From the NCBI RefSeq assembly GCF_025725645.1, contig NZ_CP107007.1, positions 2,418,001-2,482,000 on the forward strand: 64,000 nucleotides of DNA, in the 5' to 3' direction. Origin of the DNA: Halomonas sp. GD1P12 (GTDB taxonomy: Bacteria; Pseudomonadota; Gammaproteobacteria; Pseudomonadales; Halomonadaceae). Positions 19,850 to 28,419 of the stretch are shown here, piece after piece. Position numbers and translations under genes: made by a program. The notes below the pieces were generated by a model. The model was not told the origin of the DNA and searched no databases. It was given only the letters and a program-made list of their open reading frames with translations. Within the stretch, counting starts at the first letter, position 1, and every line of letters begins with the position of its first letter.

Positions 19850-20284
19850 ATGAAACGATCTCCTCTCATCAACCCCGAGCTCCTCGAACGGATCGTCGAC
19901 GCCTCGGACGACGGTATCGTCGTCTCCGAACAGGAAGGCGATGAAAACATTCTCATCTACGTCAACAAAGGGTTTGAACGCTTGACCGGCTACACCGCCG
20001 ACGAAATTCTTTATCGCGACTGCCGTTTTCTCCAAAACGATGATCGCGACCAGGACGCCCTCGATAACATTCGCGAAGCGATCAGTAGCGGCCGCCCCTC
20101 CCGCGAAGTGCTCCGCAACTATCGCAAGGACGGCACCATGTTCTGGAACGAGCTCTCCATCACACCGGTCTATGATGAAAGCGATAACCTGATGTACTGC
20201 GTTGGCGTACAAAAGGACGTGACCGAACGCGTCGAGGCACAGATCGCCCTTTCTGATCTTCAAAAAAAGCACGAAAGCGCCTGA
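19850..20284 (+). CDS. Short LOV blue-light receptor
   Basis: A 144-residue protein that is a single LOV domain with short caps. It carries the flavin-binding core YRDCRFLQ; Cys58 is the residue that would form the light-driven adduct with FMN. The usual downstream contacts are present: NYRKDGTMFWNELSITPV and YCVGVQKDVTERV. The order and length closely resemble short LOV proteins of Pseudomonas putida, which have no effector domain. The C-terminal helix (AQIALSDLQKKHESA) is the probable dimerisation cap. It should be a soluble cytosolic photosensor. In Pseudomonas such proteins affect light-responsive gene expression through a partner regulator; no such partner is in this window. Confidence 0.92.
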   Translation: MKRSPLINPELLERIVDASDDGIVVSEQEGDENILIYVNKGFERLTGYTADEILYRDCRFLQNDDRDQDALDNIREAISSGRPSREVLRNYRKDGTMFWNELSITPVYDESDNLMYCVGVQKDVTERVEAQIALSDLQKKHESA

Positions 20285-20432
20285 TCGATGTTACCGACAT
20301 TTAAAGCTTGAACTTCGACCCAAGCGGCGCTATATAGCGCCTAAGCGCAAACGTCGCGCTTGGGCGCTTGGCCGAATGACCAGGCCAAGCCGTTACAATG
20401 CCGGTGCGCCGGCTTGGGTTGGAGGGCCTCTC

Positions 20433-20645
20433 ATGAGCCGTGACCCCCTGAATCGCGATTCCTTCGCCGCCTCGACGCTCGAAGTCGATGAGTTCGAAAG
20501 CCTCGACGCGGTCAATGACGACGCCTATAGCAAGCAAAAAGCGAGCAAGTCCGACACCCTGCGTGCCCGCCGTCAGGTGGAAGCGTGGCTCGAGGAGCGT
20601 AGCCTCAAACGCGCCATCGAGGACGATTGGGACGAAGAAGAGTAA
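20433..20645 (+). CDS. PA3496-family small acidic protein
   Basis: A 70-residue protein with a conserved C-terminal part (LRARRQVEAWLEERSLKRAIEDDW) and a very acidic end. It resembles PA3496-like proteins, a short gammaproteobacterial family named as putative envelope integrity factors. The start at 20433 has a strong GGAGGG site; an upstream in-frame ATG at 20376 has none. No membrane segment or catalytic motif is visible. Confidence 0.7.
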   Translation: MSRDPLNRDSFAASTLEVDEFESLDAVNDDAYSKQKASKSDTLRARRQVEAWLEERSLKRAIEDDWDEEE

Positions 20646-20808
20646 CGCTCGACGACGCCTCTCTTGACGCGCCTTGTCACCAGGCTCGGCCCTGGCGGTT
20701 CTGCCGCCTCCACTCATCGCCTCGCTTTCTGGCCTTTGCGCGTTCTGGGCACTATCATCTAGGCCCACGTCGCTTCTGACACCACTCTCAACAACCTAAC
20801 GGATTTCC

Positions 20809-22470
20809 ATGGCGCAATACGTATTCACCATGAATCGGGTTGGCAAGGTCGTGCCGCCCAAAAAGCAAATTCTCAAGGATATTTCCCTGTCGTTCTTCCC
20901 CGGCGCCAAGATTGGCGTACTGGGTCTCAACGGCGCGGGTAAATCCACACTGCTGCGCATCATGGCCGGTGTCGATACGGAGTTTGAAGGTGAAGCTCGC
21001 CCGATGCCCGGCATCAACGTGGGCTACTTGCCCCAGGAACCGCAGCTGGACGATGAGAAAAACGTTCGCGAGACCGTCGAAGAGGCGCTGGGCGAGCTAA
21101 AAGCCGCCCAGGAGAAGCTCGACGCGGTCTACGCCGCCTACGCCGAGCCCGATGCGGATTTCGACGCGCTGGCAAGCGAGCAGGCGCGCCTTGAGAACAT
21201 CATCGAGGCCGCCGATGCCCACAATATCGAGCGCAAGCTCGAGGTCGCCGCCGACGCGCTGCGCCTGCCGCCCTGGGACGCCCGGGTCGGGCATCTTTCC
21301 GGGGGCGAGCGTCGCCGCGTCGCGCTTTGCCGGCTGCTGCTCTCCAACCCGGACATGCTGCTGCTCGACGAACCGACCAACCACCTGGACGCCGAGTCCG
21401 TGGCGTGGCTCGAGCGCTTTTTGCACGACTACAGCGGCACCGTGGTGGCGATCACCCACGACCGCTACTTCCTCGACAACGTCGCCGGCTGGATTCTCGA
21501 GCTCGACCGCGGCCAGGGAATCCCCTTCGAGGGCAACTACTCGCAGTGGCTCGAGCAAAAAGAGCAGCGCCTGACCCAGGAAGCCAAGCAGGAAGCCTCG
21601 CGTCAAAAGGCGATCAAGCAGGAACTCGAGTGGGTACGCAGCAACACCAAGGGCCGCCAGGCCAAGAGCAAGGCGCGCCTCAATCGCTTCGAGGAGATGC
21701 AGTCCGGCGATTTCCAAAAGCGCAACGAGACCAACGAGATCTACATTCCGCCGGGGCCGCGCCTGGGCGACAAGGTCATCGAATTCCACAACGTGACCAA
21801 GCGCTTCGACGACAAGCTGCTTTATCAGGATCTCTCCTTTAGCGTACCGCCCGGCGCCATCATCGGCATCGTGGGCGGCAACGGTGCGGGTAAGTCGACG
21901 CTGTTCAAGCTGATCACAGGCCAGGAGCAGCCGGACGAGGGCGAAGTCGTCACTGGCGACACCGTCGATATCGCCTACGTCGAGCAGCTGCGTGACGCCC
22001 TGGACGACAAGCAGACCGTCTGGGAAGCGGTGTCCGGCGGTCAGGACATTCTCAACATCAACGGCTACGAAGTGTCGTCGCGCGCCTACGTGGGCCGCTT
22101 CAACTTCAAGGGCAACGACCAGCAGAAACGCCTGGATGAGCTGTCTGGTGGTGAGCGCGGTCGCCTGCAGCTGGCGCAAACGCTCAAACAGGGTGCCAAC
22201 GTGCTGCTGCTCGATGAGCCGTCGAACGACCTGGATATCGAGACCCTGCGCGCGCTGGAAGAAGCGCTCCTTGCGTTTCCGGGCTGCGCGATCGTGATCT
22301 CTCACGACCGCTGGTTTTTGGACCGGATCGCCACCCACATTCTCGCGTTCGAAGGCGAGTCGGAAGTGGTCTTCTTCGATGGTAACTACACCGACTACGA
22401 GGAAGATCACAAAAAACGGGTGGGCAACGACACGCCCAAGCGCATGAAGTACAAGCGCATCGACGCTTAA
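20809..22470 (+). CDS. ettA: Energy-dependent translational throttle protein EttA (ABC-F)
   Basis: A 553-residue cytosolic ABC-F protein that acts at the ribosomal E site and gates early elongation according to ATP/ADP level. It has two complete nucleotide-binding domains: Walker A GLNGAGKST and GGNGAGKST, signatures LSGGERRRVAL and LSGGERGRLQLAQ, Walker B LLLDEPTNHLDAE and LLLDEPSNDLDIE. A linker rich in Lys, Arg and Gln joins them. The N-terminus (AQYVFTMNRVGKVVPPKKQIL) and length are typical of EttA rather than Uup or YheS. A strong terminator follows. Confidence 0.96.
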   Translation: MAQYVFTMNRVGKVVPPKKQILKDISLSFFPGAKIGVLGLNGAGKSTLLRIMAGVDTEFEGEARPMPGINVGYLPQEPQLDDEKNVRETVEEALGELKAAQEKLDAVYAAYAEPDADFDALASEQARLENIIEAADAHNIERKLEVAADALRLPPWDARVGHLSGGERRRVALCRLLLSNPDMLLLDEPTNHLDAESVAWLERFLHDYSGTVVAITHDRYFLDNVAGWILELDRGQGIPFEGNYSQWLEQKEQRLTQEAKQEASRQKAIKQELEWVRSNTKGRQAKSKARLNRFEEMQSGDFQKRNETNEIYIPPGPRLGDKVIEFHNVTKRFDDKLLYQDLSFSVPPGAIIGIVGGNGAGKSTLFKLITGQEQPDEGEVVTGDTVDIAYVEQLRDALDDKQTVWEAVSGGQDILNINGYEVSSRAYVGRFNFKGNDQQKRLDELSGGERGRLQLAQTLKQGANVLLLDEPSNDLDIETLRALEEALLAFPGCAIVISHDRWFLDRIATHILAFEGESEVVFFDGNYTDYEEDHKKRVGNDTPKRMKYKRIDA

Positions 22471-22500
22471 GGCTGAAAATACAAAAGCCCGACGCAAAAA

Positions 22501-22523
22501 AGCCCCTCGCGAGGGGCTTTTTT
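22501..22523 (+). terminator. Rho-independent terminator after ettA
   Basis: AGCCCCTC-GC-GAGGGGCT (22501-22518) is followed by a T-run to 22523. An A-run just before it would also give a T-tract on the other strand, so it can serve the leftward COQ7-like gene (stop at 22599) as well. Confidence 0.92.
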
Positions 22524-22598
22524 ATGCGCGGTCGAACAAGATTACCGACCACACCTTTTCATGGTGCGGGCGCAGGCACGAACGCCCAGTAATCGGGT

Positions 22599-23246
22599 TC
22601 AGGTATAGCGCGCCTTTTTCAACGACGCCCCGCCCAGCAGCCCCATCCCCCACTTGATCGGCGCGGGAAAGCGCATGCCGCCCGCTTCCAGCGCCAGCTG
22701 CGCGTGGTGCGTATTATCCGATACGACCTGGCGCAGCAGCGTGCGCGAACGCTGGTCATCCGCGGGTAGATAGTTCATCTGCTCACTCACCTGACGCCCG
22801 ATGAGCTCCTTGGTCGCCGCGACCACGCCCAGCCCGAAGCGGTCGTTGATCAGCCCGGTCACGATGCCAAGCCCTACCCCGGCCCCGTAATAAACCGGCG
22901 TGAAGTAGCTGGTGCGGCTTTCGAGCTGCTCCAGGCGCTGCTGGCACCAGGCCAGATGATCGGTGGCTTCGCGCTGGGAGTGGTCGATCTGCTGACGCGC
23001 ACGGGGCAGCATGACCAGCCCCACCTGCCCCTGGCAAAGCCCCTGCACGCCGGCGGTGGCCACATGCAGCACGCGCAGGGTGCTCGCCGCGTGACGGCGC
23101 TCGAGCTCACCGAGCTCGGACTCCGCCATGCTCGCGCTGGGATTGACCCGCTGCGCACCCCGGGTATTGGGGATCAGCGTGCGCAAAGCGCTATCGATGT
23201 GCGAAATAAAGCGATCCGAGCGGCTCAAGTGGCGTTCGCGCATCAC
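22599..23246 (-). CDS. COQ7-family protein lacking the diiron glutamates (probable pseudoenzyme)
   Basis: A 215-residue protein that aligns along its whole length with bacterial COQ7 (3-demethoxyubiquinol 5-hydroxylase): SDRFISHIDSALRTLIP at the start, DHLAWCQQRLEQLESR, then AGGMRFPAPIKWGMGLL near the end. COQ7 binds two irons with four Glu and two His. By my alignment all four Glu are replaced, by Thr64, Ala94, Lys146 and Asn178, while the His of both motifs (His97, His181) remain. It should not be able to hold the diiron centre. The frame is intact, so it is kept under selection as something else, perhaps a scaffold or quinone-binding partner. I see no second COQ7 in the window. Confidence 0.85.
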   Translation of the reverse strand: MMRERHLSRSDRFISHIDSALRTLIPNTRGAQRVNPSASMAESELGELERRHAASTLRVLHVATAGVQGLCQGQVGLVMLPRARQQIDHSQREATDHLAWCQQRLEQLESRTSYFTPVYYGAGVGLGIVTGLINDRFGLGVVAATKELIGRQVSEQMNYLPADDQRSRTLLRQVVSDNTHHAQLALEAGGMRFPAPIKWGMGLLGGASLKKARYT

Positions 23247-23274
23247 GGTAACCTCGATTGTCCGACAGTCAGAC

Positions 23275-23616
23275 TCAGCCGGCCGGCCAGGTGAACTGGC
23301 GACCGCCCATCAAATGCATGTGGATATGATAGACCGTTTGTCCGCCCATGCCGTTACAGTTCATCACCACGCGATAGCCGTCCTCGGCAAAGCCCTGCTC
23401 TTTGGCCAGGCGCGCGGCGGTGTACTGCAGACGGCCGACGACGGCCAGGTGCTCGGGCTCGATATCGTTGAGCGTAGCGATGTGCTGCTTGGGAATGATG
23501 AGCTGGTGCGTCGGCGCCTTGGGGTCGATATCGTTGAACGCCAGTACGTGCTCGTCCTCATAAACGATATCGGCGGGAATCTCGCGGTTGATGATCTTGC
23601 AGAAAAGACACTCCAT
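23275..23616 (-). CDS. HIT-family nucleoside phosphoramidase (HinT-like)
   Basis: A 113-residue HIT-domain protein. The catalytic triad motif appears near the end as VYHIHMHLMGG (HxHxH). The N-terminal C-x-x-C (ECLFCKIINREIPADIVYED) and PTHQLIIPKQHI are typical of HinT. HinT proteins hydrolyse AMP-lysine and other phosphoramidates. Length is normal for the family, and the COQ7-like gene begins 28 bp downstream. Confidence 0.93.
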   Translation of the reverse strand: MECLFCKIINREIPADIVYEDEHVLAFNDIDPKAPTHQLIIPKQHIATLNDIEPEHLAVVGRLQYTAARLAKEQGFAEDGYRVVMNCNGMGGQTVYHIHMHLMGGRQFTWPAG

Positions 23617-23692
23617 GGCAGGCTCCTGTCGGTGAAACGGCGACTCTAAACGGTCAGTGAAAGGCCACGGCGAGCGGCGCTTGGCCTCTACC

Positions 23693-24568
23693 CTAGCGAA
23701 AGCGGCGCTGGGCGAGCAAATGGCGCACCAGCGGCGCCAGAATCAGCTCCATGGCCAGCGAAAGCCTCGCCCCGGGAACGACCAGCGTGTGCGGACGCGT
23801 CATGAACGCATCCTTGATCATGGCCAGAAGCCAGGGAAAATCCACCGTGGAGGGGTCGCGAAAGCGAATCACCACGAAAGACTCCGCGTCCGTCGGAATG
23901 TCCTGCACCTCGAAGGGGTTGGAGGTATCCACGGTGGGCACGCGCTGAAAGTTGATGTGCGTACGTGAGAACTGCGGCTGAATATAGCGCACGTAGTCGT
24001 CCATGCGCCCGAGAATCGTATCGATCACCGCTTCCTGGGAGTAGCCTCGAAGCTTGGTGTCGCGGTCGATCTTTTGAATCCACTCAAGATTCATGGTGGG
24101 GGCCACGCCGATCAAAAGATCCGCGTGGCGGGCGATGTCGTACTCCGGCGTTACCAGTCCGCCGTGCAGGCCCTCATAAAAGAGCAGATCCGTGCCGCAG
24201 GGCAGCGATTGCCACTCGGTGAAGGTACCCACGCGGTAGCCGGCTTCGATCTTCTGCTTGTCCTCGGCGTGGATATAGTGGCGAAACGTGCCCGAACCGT
24301 GCTCGCCGTACTCGGCAAAAAGCCCTTCGAGCCGGTCGAGCAGGTTGGCCTCGACGGCGAAGTGGGAAAGCTCATCCTTGCGCTCCGGTTCTTCACGAAA
24401 GATGCGCTGCAGATCCTCGCGGGTATAGCGGTGAAAGGCGTCGCCATCCACGACCGCGGCGTGCACGTCCTCGCGCAGAAACATGCGCTCGAAGCTTCGC
24501 CGCACCGTGGTAGTGCCCGCCCCGGAAGAGCCGGTCACGGCAATGATGGGATATTCACGCGACATCAA
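23693..24568 (-). CDS. prkB: Phosphoribulokinase-family protein PrkB
   Basis: A 291-residue P-loop kinase (GSSGAGTTT at ~13-21) of the bacterial PrkB type, with DGDAFHRYTR, DLLFYEGLHGG and TMNLEWIQKIDRD. PRK phosphorylates ribulose 5-phosphate in the Calvin cycle, but PrkB is also found in heterotrophs such as E. coli. No RuBisCO or other Calvin gene is seen here, so the substrate is uncertain. The stop overlaps the... the start codon itself overlaps the end of the upstream thioesterase gene by four bases, so they form an operon. Confidence 0.9.
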   Translation of the reverse strand: MMSREYPIIAVTGSSGAGTTTVRRSFERMFLREDVHAAVVDGDAFHRYTREDLQRIFREEPERKDELSHFAVEANLLDRLEGLFAEYGEHGSGTFRHYIHAEDKQKIEAGYRVGTFTEWQSLPCGTDLLFYEGLHGGLVTPEYDIARHADLLIGVAPTMNLEWIQKIDRDTKLRGYSQEAVIDTILGRMDDYVRYIQPQFSRTHINFQRVPTVDTSNPFEVQDIPTDAESFVVIRFRDPSTVDFPWLLAMIKDAFMTRPHTLVVPGARLSLAMELILAPLVRHLLAQRRFR

Positions 24569-25002
24569 TCACCTCGAGCGGCGTCAAGCGCGCGGGTAAG
24601 CTCGGAAGGGATGGCCACGGGCTTGCGCGCCGTCGTATCGATCAATAGCAGCGTGACCCGCGCCGTCGCCACCGGTTCCTGACGGTGGTTCAGTATTCGA
24701 TGATAAACGACCAGCGCCTTGCCCTCGGGGTCGGGCACCGCGGTCTCGATGACGAGCGCGTCGGGAAAGCGGGCTTCACGCTGAAACGTCACGCTCAAAT
24801 CCGCGACCACGCTTGGGTAGCCGCCCATGTCCCACTCCGGGCAGGAGAGCGCGACGAAGGCCTGCGCCCGCGCTTCCGCCAGCAGCGTCACCACGGCGTC
24901 ATGGGCCAGGTGGCGCCCATAGTTCATGTCCGTGATGCGCACCGACAGGGGGTGGCGATGAACGATCATCGCCTCAGGGAATTCCAGCGTTACGCGCTCC
25001 AT
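24565..25002 (-). CDS. Hot-dog fold acyl-CoA thioesterase
   Basis: A 145-residue 4HBT-type protein. It shows VRITDMNYGRHLAHDAVVTLLAEARAQAF, which resembles the active-site loop and helix of YbgC/FadM-like thioesterases, and then VADLSVTFQREARFPDALVIET on the central strand. The usual catalytic Asp position lies in TDMNYGRH. It probably hydrolyses acyl-CoA; chain length cannot be told. It overlaps prkB by four bases and lies downstream of purD. Confidence 0.82.
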   Translation of the reverse strand: MERVTLEFPEAMIVHRHPLSVRITDMNYGRHLAHDAVVTLLAEARAQAFVALSCPEWDMGGYPSVVADLSVTFQREARFPDALVIETAVPDPEGKALVVYHRILNHRQEPVATARVTLLLIDTTARKPVAIPSELTRALDAARGD

Positions 25003-25058
25003 ACCCGCCTCCCGGCCAAGCCTTTAATGAACAAACCTGTAATGGAAAAAGCCTTTGG

Positions 25059-26351
25059 TTAAAGTGACTGCTCGCGCGCAATCGCCCGGTGCGCAATATC
25101 GCGCCGGTACTCTGCGCCGGCCCAGCGTATTTTCTCTACGCCCAGATACGCCTGGGCCTGGGCCTCCAACACGCTGTCGCCAAGCGCGGTCACGCACAGC
25201 ACGCGCCCACCGGCGGTCACGGCATTCCCCTCATCGTCTTGCGCGGTACCGGCGTGAAACACCTTACAGCGCTGCGCTTCGGCTGCCGTCAGGCCCTCGA
25301 TGGTATCGCCCTTTGCATAGCTACCGGGATAGCCGCCGGCGGCCATGACCACACCGACCGCAGCGCGGGAATCCCACTCGCAGGTAAGGCCGGCAAGCTC
25401 GCCCTGGGCGCCGGCCAGGCAGAGCGCGGCGAAATCGGAGGTCAGGCGCATCATGATCGGCTGGGTTTCCGGGTCACCAAAACGACAGTTGTACTCGATC
25501 ACTTTGGGGTTGCCCGCCTCGTCGATCATCAGCCCCGCGTACAAAAAGCCGGTATAGGCGTTGCCTTCGTCACGCATGCCGCGCACCGTGGGCAGTATCA
25601 CCTGCTCCATGATCCTGGCATCGACCTCTGGGGTCACTACCGGCGCCGGCGAGTAGGCGCCCATACCGCCGGTATTGGGGCCGGTGTCGCCATCAAAAGC
25701 GCGCTTGTGATCCTGGCTGGTCGCCATGGGCACGACATTGTCGCCGTCGACCATGACGATGAAGCTCGCCTCCTCGCCTTCGAGGAACTCCTCGATGACC
25801 ACCCGCGCCCCGGCATCGCCAAAGGCGTTGGCTTCGAGCATATCGCGAATGGCGGCCTCGGCCTCGGCCTCGCTCATCGCAACGATCACGCCCTTGCCCG
25901 CAGCCAGGCCGTCGGCCTTGATCACGATGGGCGCGCCGACCTCGTCCAAATACTCAAGCGCTGCGTTTACCCGAGTGAAGGTCTGATAGGCCGCCGTGGG
26001 AATCTGATGGCGGGCAAGAAAATCCTTGGTAAAGGATTTGGAGCCCTCGAGCTGAGCCGCCGCCTGGGTGGGCCCAAAGATGGCAAGCCCCGCCGCCTGA
26101 AAGCGGTCGACCACGCCCAGCACCAGCGGCGCCTCGGGGCCAACGACGGTCAGCCCGATGCGCTCGCGCTGGGCAAAGGCTACAAGCGCGTCGATATCGG
26201 TGGCATCGATGGCCACGTTTTCAAGCGAAGGCTCAATGGCGGTGCCTGCATTGCCCGGCGCGACGAACACCTTCTCGACCAGACTCGACTGCGCCAACTT
26301 CCACGCCAGGGCGTGCTCGCGCCCGCCGCCACCTATCATCAAAACGTTCAT
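25059..26351 (-). CDS. purD: Phosphoribosylamine-glycine ligase (GAR synthetase)
   Basis: A 430-residue ATP-grasp enzyme of purine synthesis that joins phosphoribosylamine and glycine. Signatures seen are MNVLMIGGGGREHALAWKL at the N-terminus, VVGPEAPLVLGVVD, the ATP-grasp core VIKADGLAAGKGVIV, and EYNCRFGDPETQ. The start at 26351 has AGAAGGAAA just upstream; in-frame codons to 26366 lack support. Standing alone from purH is a small variation of the common purHD arrangement. Confidence 0.96.
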   Translation of the reverse strand: MNVLMIGGGGREHALAWKLAQSSLVEKVFVAPGNAGTAIEPSLENVAIDATDIDALVAFAQRERIGLTVVGPEAPLVLGVVDRFQAAGLAIFGPTQAAAQLEGSKSFTKDFLARHQIPTAAYQTFTRVNAALEYLDEVGAPIVIKADGLAAGKGVIVAMSEAEAEAAIRDMLEANAFGDAGARVVIEEFLEGEEASFIVMVDGDNVVPMATSQDHKRAFDGDTGPNTGGMGAYSPAPVVTPEVDARIMEQVILPTVRGMRDEGNAYTGFLYAGLMIDEAGNPKVIEYNCRFGDPETQPIMMRLTSDFAALCLAGAQGELAGLTCEWDSRAAVGVVMAAGGYPGSYAKGDTIEGLTAAEAQRCKVFHAGTAQDDEGNAVTAGGRVLCVTALGDSVLEAQAQAYLGVEKIRWAGAEYRRDIAHRAIAREQSL

Positions 26352-26436
26352 GTCTTTCCTTCTCAAACGGGTGCGTTACCTGGGCGCATTATGCCACACC
26401 TGTTCACCCGGTGGGCGGACCCGGCAGCGCCTTTGC

Positions 26437-26907
26437 TCACGAGGGCTTGCTATCGTCGTCTTCTTTTGAGGGCTCGGTCGGGTGGGGCTTGTTGAGCGCG
26501 CTTTGCCAAAAACGCATGTTCTCTTCGGCCAGCTCGCGCATCAGCTCCATGGGCGAGTTCTTGAGCGCCTGCTGCCACTGGTTCTGCATACGCTTTTGCT
26601 GTTGCAGCATCAGCTGCGTGCCCTGCTCCAGGTAGCGCGCCAGCGGCAGCGGCGACGACATATCGTAGACACGAATGAGCTGAGCCAACAGATCGTTGGA
26701 GAACACTTCGGCATCGCTGTCGGCCTGCTCCTGCTCGATGATGATCGACAGCAGGATCGTACGCGTTAAGTCCTCACCGCTTTTGGCATCCTCGACGCGA
26801 AAAGGCGCTTCGTCGATAATCAACCGCCGCAGGTCTTCAAGCGTTACATAGCGGCTTTGCTGCGTATCGTACAGCCGCCGGTTGGCATATTTGCGAATCA
26901 CGCGCAC
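26437..26907 (-). CDS. phaR: PHA synthesis regulator PhaR
   Basis: A 156-residue protein starting VRVIRKYANRRLYDTQQSRYVTL, the diagnostic N-terminal DNA-binding domain of PhaR, followed by LRRLIIDEAPFRVEDAKSGEDLT and a Gln-rich helical C-terminus. PhaR represses phasin genes and senses polyhydroxyalkanoate granules. I chose GTG 26907, which has AAGGAG seven bases upstream, over the longer ATG at 26973. It is divergent from rsmE with a 131-bp spacer. The PHA synthase genes are not in the window. Confidence 0.9.
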   Translation of the reverse strand: MRVIRKYANRRLYDTQQSRYVTLEDLRRLIIDEAPFRVEDAKSGEDLTRTILLSIIIEQEQADSDAEVFSNDLLAQLIRVYDMSSPLPLARYLEQGTQLMLQQQKRMQNQWQQALKNSPMELMRELAEENMRFWQSALNKPHPTEPSKEDDDSKPS

Positions 26908-27038
26908 AGCGCATCTCCTTAAACGCGGTAAAGGCTTTGTCGCCGTTGCCCGTATTGTGCCTGCAACGCGCACGCATGCAAGCCGAGTCGGTCAACTCCG
27001 CCTCTAGACCTTTCATTGACGAGTATTTAGCGAACCAC

Positions 27039-27752
27039 ATGAACCTGATACTACTGGCCCCCGACGAGCTCGACGCCGACCGCCGCGCCACCCTGACCGA
27101 CGCCAGGCGCCTCGAGCACCTGATCCGCGTTCACCGGGCGAAAGTCGACGATACCTTTACCGTGGGCGTGCTGGGTGAGGGCGTGGGCAGGGCACGCCTG
27201 GCCGCGCTGGATGATCAGCGCGCGGTGTTCGAGGTGCCCGTACTGAACCAGCCACCGCCCCCGGCACTTCCCGTGCACCTGGTGCTGGCATTGCCACGCC
27301 CGCGTATGCTCGCGCGCACTCTCGAGCACGTGACCGCGCTGGGGGTCAAAGCGCTGACGCTGCTGCATACCAGCCGCGTCGAGAAAAGCTACTGGCAGTC
27401 GCCGGAGCTTCACCCGGATAAAATACGCCAACATTTCATTTTGGGGCTGGAGCAAACCCAGGACACGATCCTGCCCGAGATCACTCTCTGCCGGGGGTTC
27501 AGGCCCTTTCTGGAAGATCAGCTTCCTGCACTGCTAAAAGACCGGCGCGGGCTGTTGGCCCACCCGGGCATGCCTAACGCCTGCCCGCGCGAGGTCGACG
27601 AGCCCACACTTTTACTGGTCGGCCCCGAAGGCGGATTCATTCCCTGGGAAGTGGAAAAGCTGCTGGAGGCGGGCTGCGAGGGCATTCATCTGGGCCCTCG
27701 CATTTTACGGGTCGAAACCGCGGTGACGGCGCTGCTATCGAAACTATTTTAA
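27039..27752 (+). CDS. rsmE: 16S rRNA (uracil1498-N3)-methyltransferase RsmE
   Basis: A 237-residue SPOUT methyltransferase. Visible motifs are an N-terminal PUA-like part (DARRLEHLIRVHRAKVDDTF), HLVLALPRPRMLARTLEHVTALGV, and the knotted cofactor-binding end LLVGPEGGFIPWEVEKLLEAG and HLGPRILRVETAVTALL. I chose ATG 27039; in-frame codons back to 26937 would run into the phaR spacer. It methylates U1498 of 16S rRNA. Confidence 0.93.
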   Translation: MNLILLAPDELDADRRATLTDARRLEHLIRVHRAKVDDTFTVGVLGEGVGRARLAALDDQRAVFEVPVLNQPPPPALPVHLVLALPRPRMLARTLEHVTALGVKALTLLHTSRVEKSYWQSPELHPDKIRQHFILGLEQTQDTILPEITLCRGFRPFLEDQLPALLKDRRGLLAHPGMPNACPREVDEPTLLLVGPEGGFIPWEVEKLLEAGCEGIHLGPRILRVETAVTALLSKLF

Positions 27753-27809
27753 CTTCTTCAAGCTATTCTGATCTGCTCAAAGCGCTTTTGATGCGCCGCT
27801 ACGCGGTTG

Positions 27810-28367
27810 TTAGTCCTGATCGTCTTCGGGGTCGAAGGCAACGTAGTTGGAATCGTCCGAGCACTCGGGTTCTTGTAAGAAGGTGTTTTCCACGTCGAGC
27901 AGGCCCAAATGACTGATGGTGCGCCGACCCAAGAGCATCGGGTAGATCATCTCTTCGCGGTCGCGAAGGCTAAACTGCTCTTCGTAGACCGTGTCGCCCA
28001 TGCAGACGTCGAGCAGCACGACCGGGCGCTCGTCGCGGCCGCCGGCGCCGCGAACGGTCTGCTCGCGGTGCAACGGGCGCTCGATTTCATCGCTGAAGGT
28101 GTCGCCGCTGCCCTGGTCTTCGAGCTGCAGGCGAAAGCGCACCCACTCCTCGCCCTCTTTTTCGAAGGTTTCGATATCGCGGGCGTCGAGCGATGAGGTG
28201 AGCGCACCGCTATCGAGCTTCGCCTTCACCATGATATCCCAGTGATCGATCACCGCGTTCTCGACCCAGCCGTAGACCTTGCGCTCGTCAGCCGAAACGG
28301 CGCTACTCGCAATGAGTGCCCCGGAAAGCGCGCATAGCCCCAGTACGTGTGAAAAAGCCTTGCTCAT
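27810..28367 (-). CDS. Secreted retropepsin-like aspartic protease (PF05618-type)
   Basis: A 185-residue protein with an N-terminal signal sequence (residues 1-~26, ending ASSAVSA). The core reads KAKLDSGALTSSLDARDIE, carrying the D-S-G catalytic triplet of retropepsins, and later MIYPMLLGRRTISHLGLLDVENTFL. The family has been misnamed ATP-dependent zinc protease; the visible motif is that of an aspartic peptidase. The tail is acidic. It probably works in the periplasm, but its substrate is unknown. Confidence 0.8.
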   Translation of the reverse strand: MSKAFSHVLGLCALSGALIASSAVSADERKVYGWVENAVIDHWDIMVKAKLDSGALTSSLDARDIETFEKEGEEWVRFRLQLEDQGSGDTFSDEIERPLHREQTVRGAGGRDERPVVLLDVCMGDTVYEEQFSLRDREEMIYPMLLGRRTISHLGLLDVENTFLQEPECSDDSNYVAFDPEDDQD

Positions 28368-28419
28368 TGACAGTCATCCCTGATGAAAAAAACAGTGGCG
28401 TTCGTTGATGGATCGAGCG

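Noticed and set aside
21097..22497. 466-codon open frame on the leftward strand
   Set aside because: Antisense to ettA, which has both ABC domains complete.
23693..24568. Evidence of a Calvin cycle from the phosphoribulokinase gene
   Set aside because: PrkB is common in heterotrophs and no RuBisCO or carboxysome gene is nearby.
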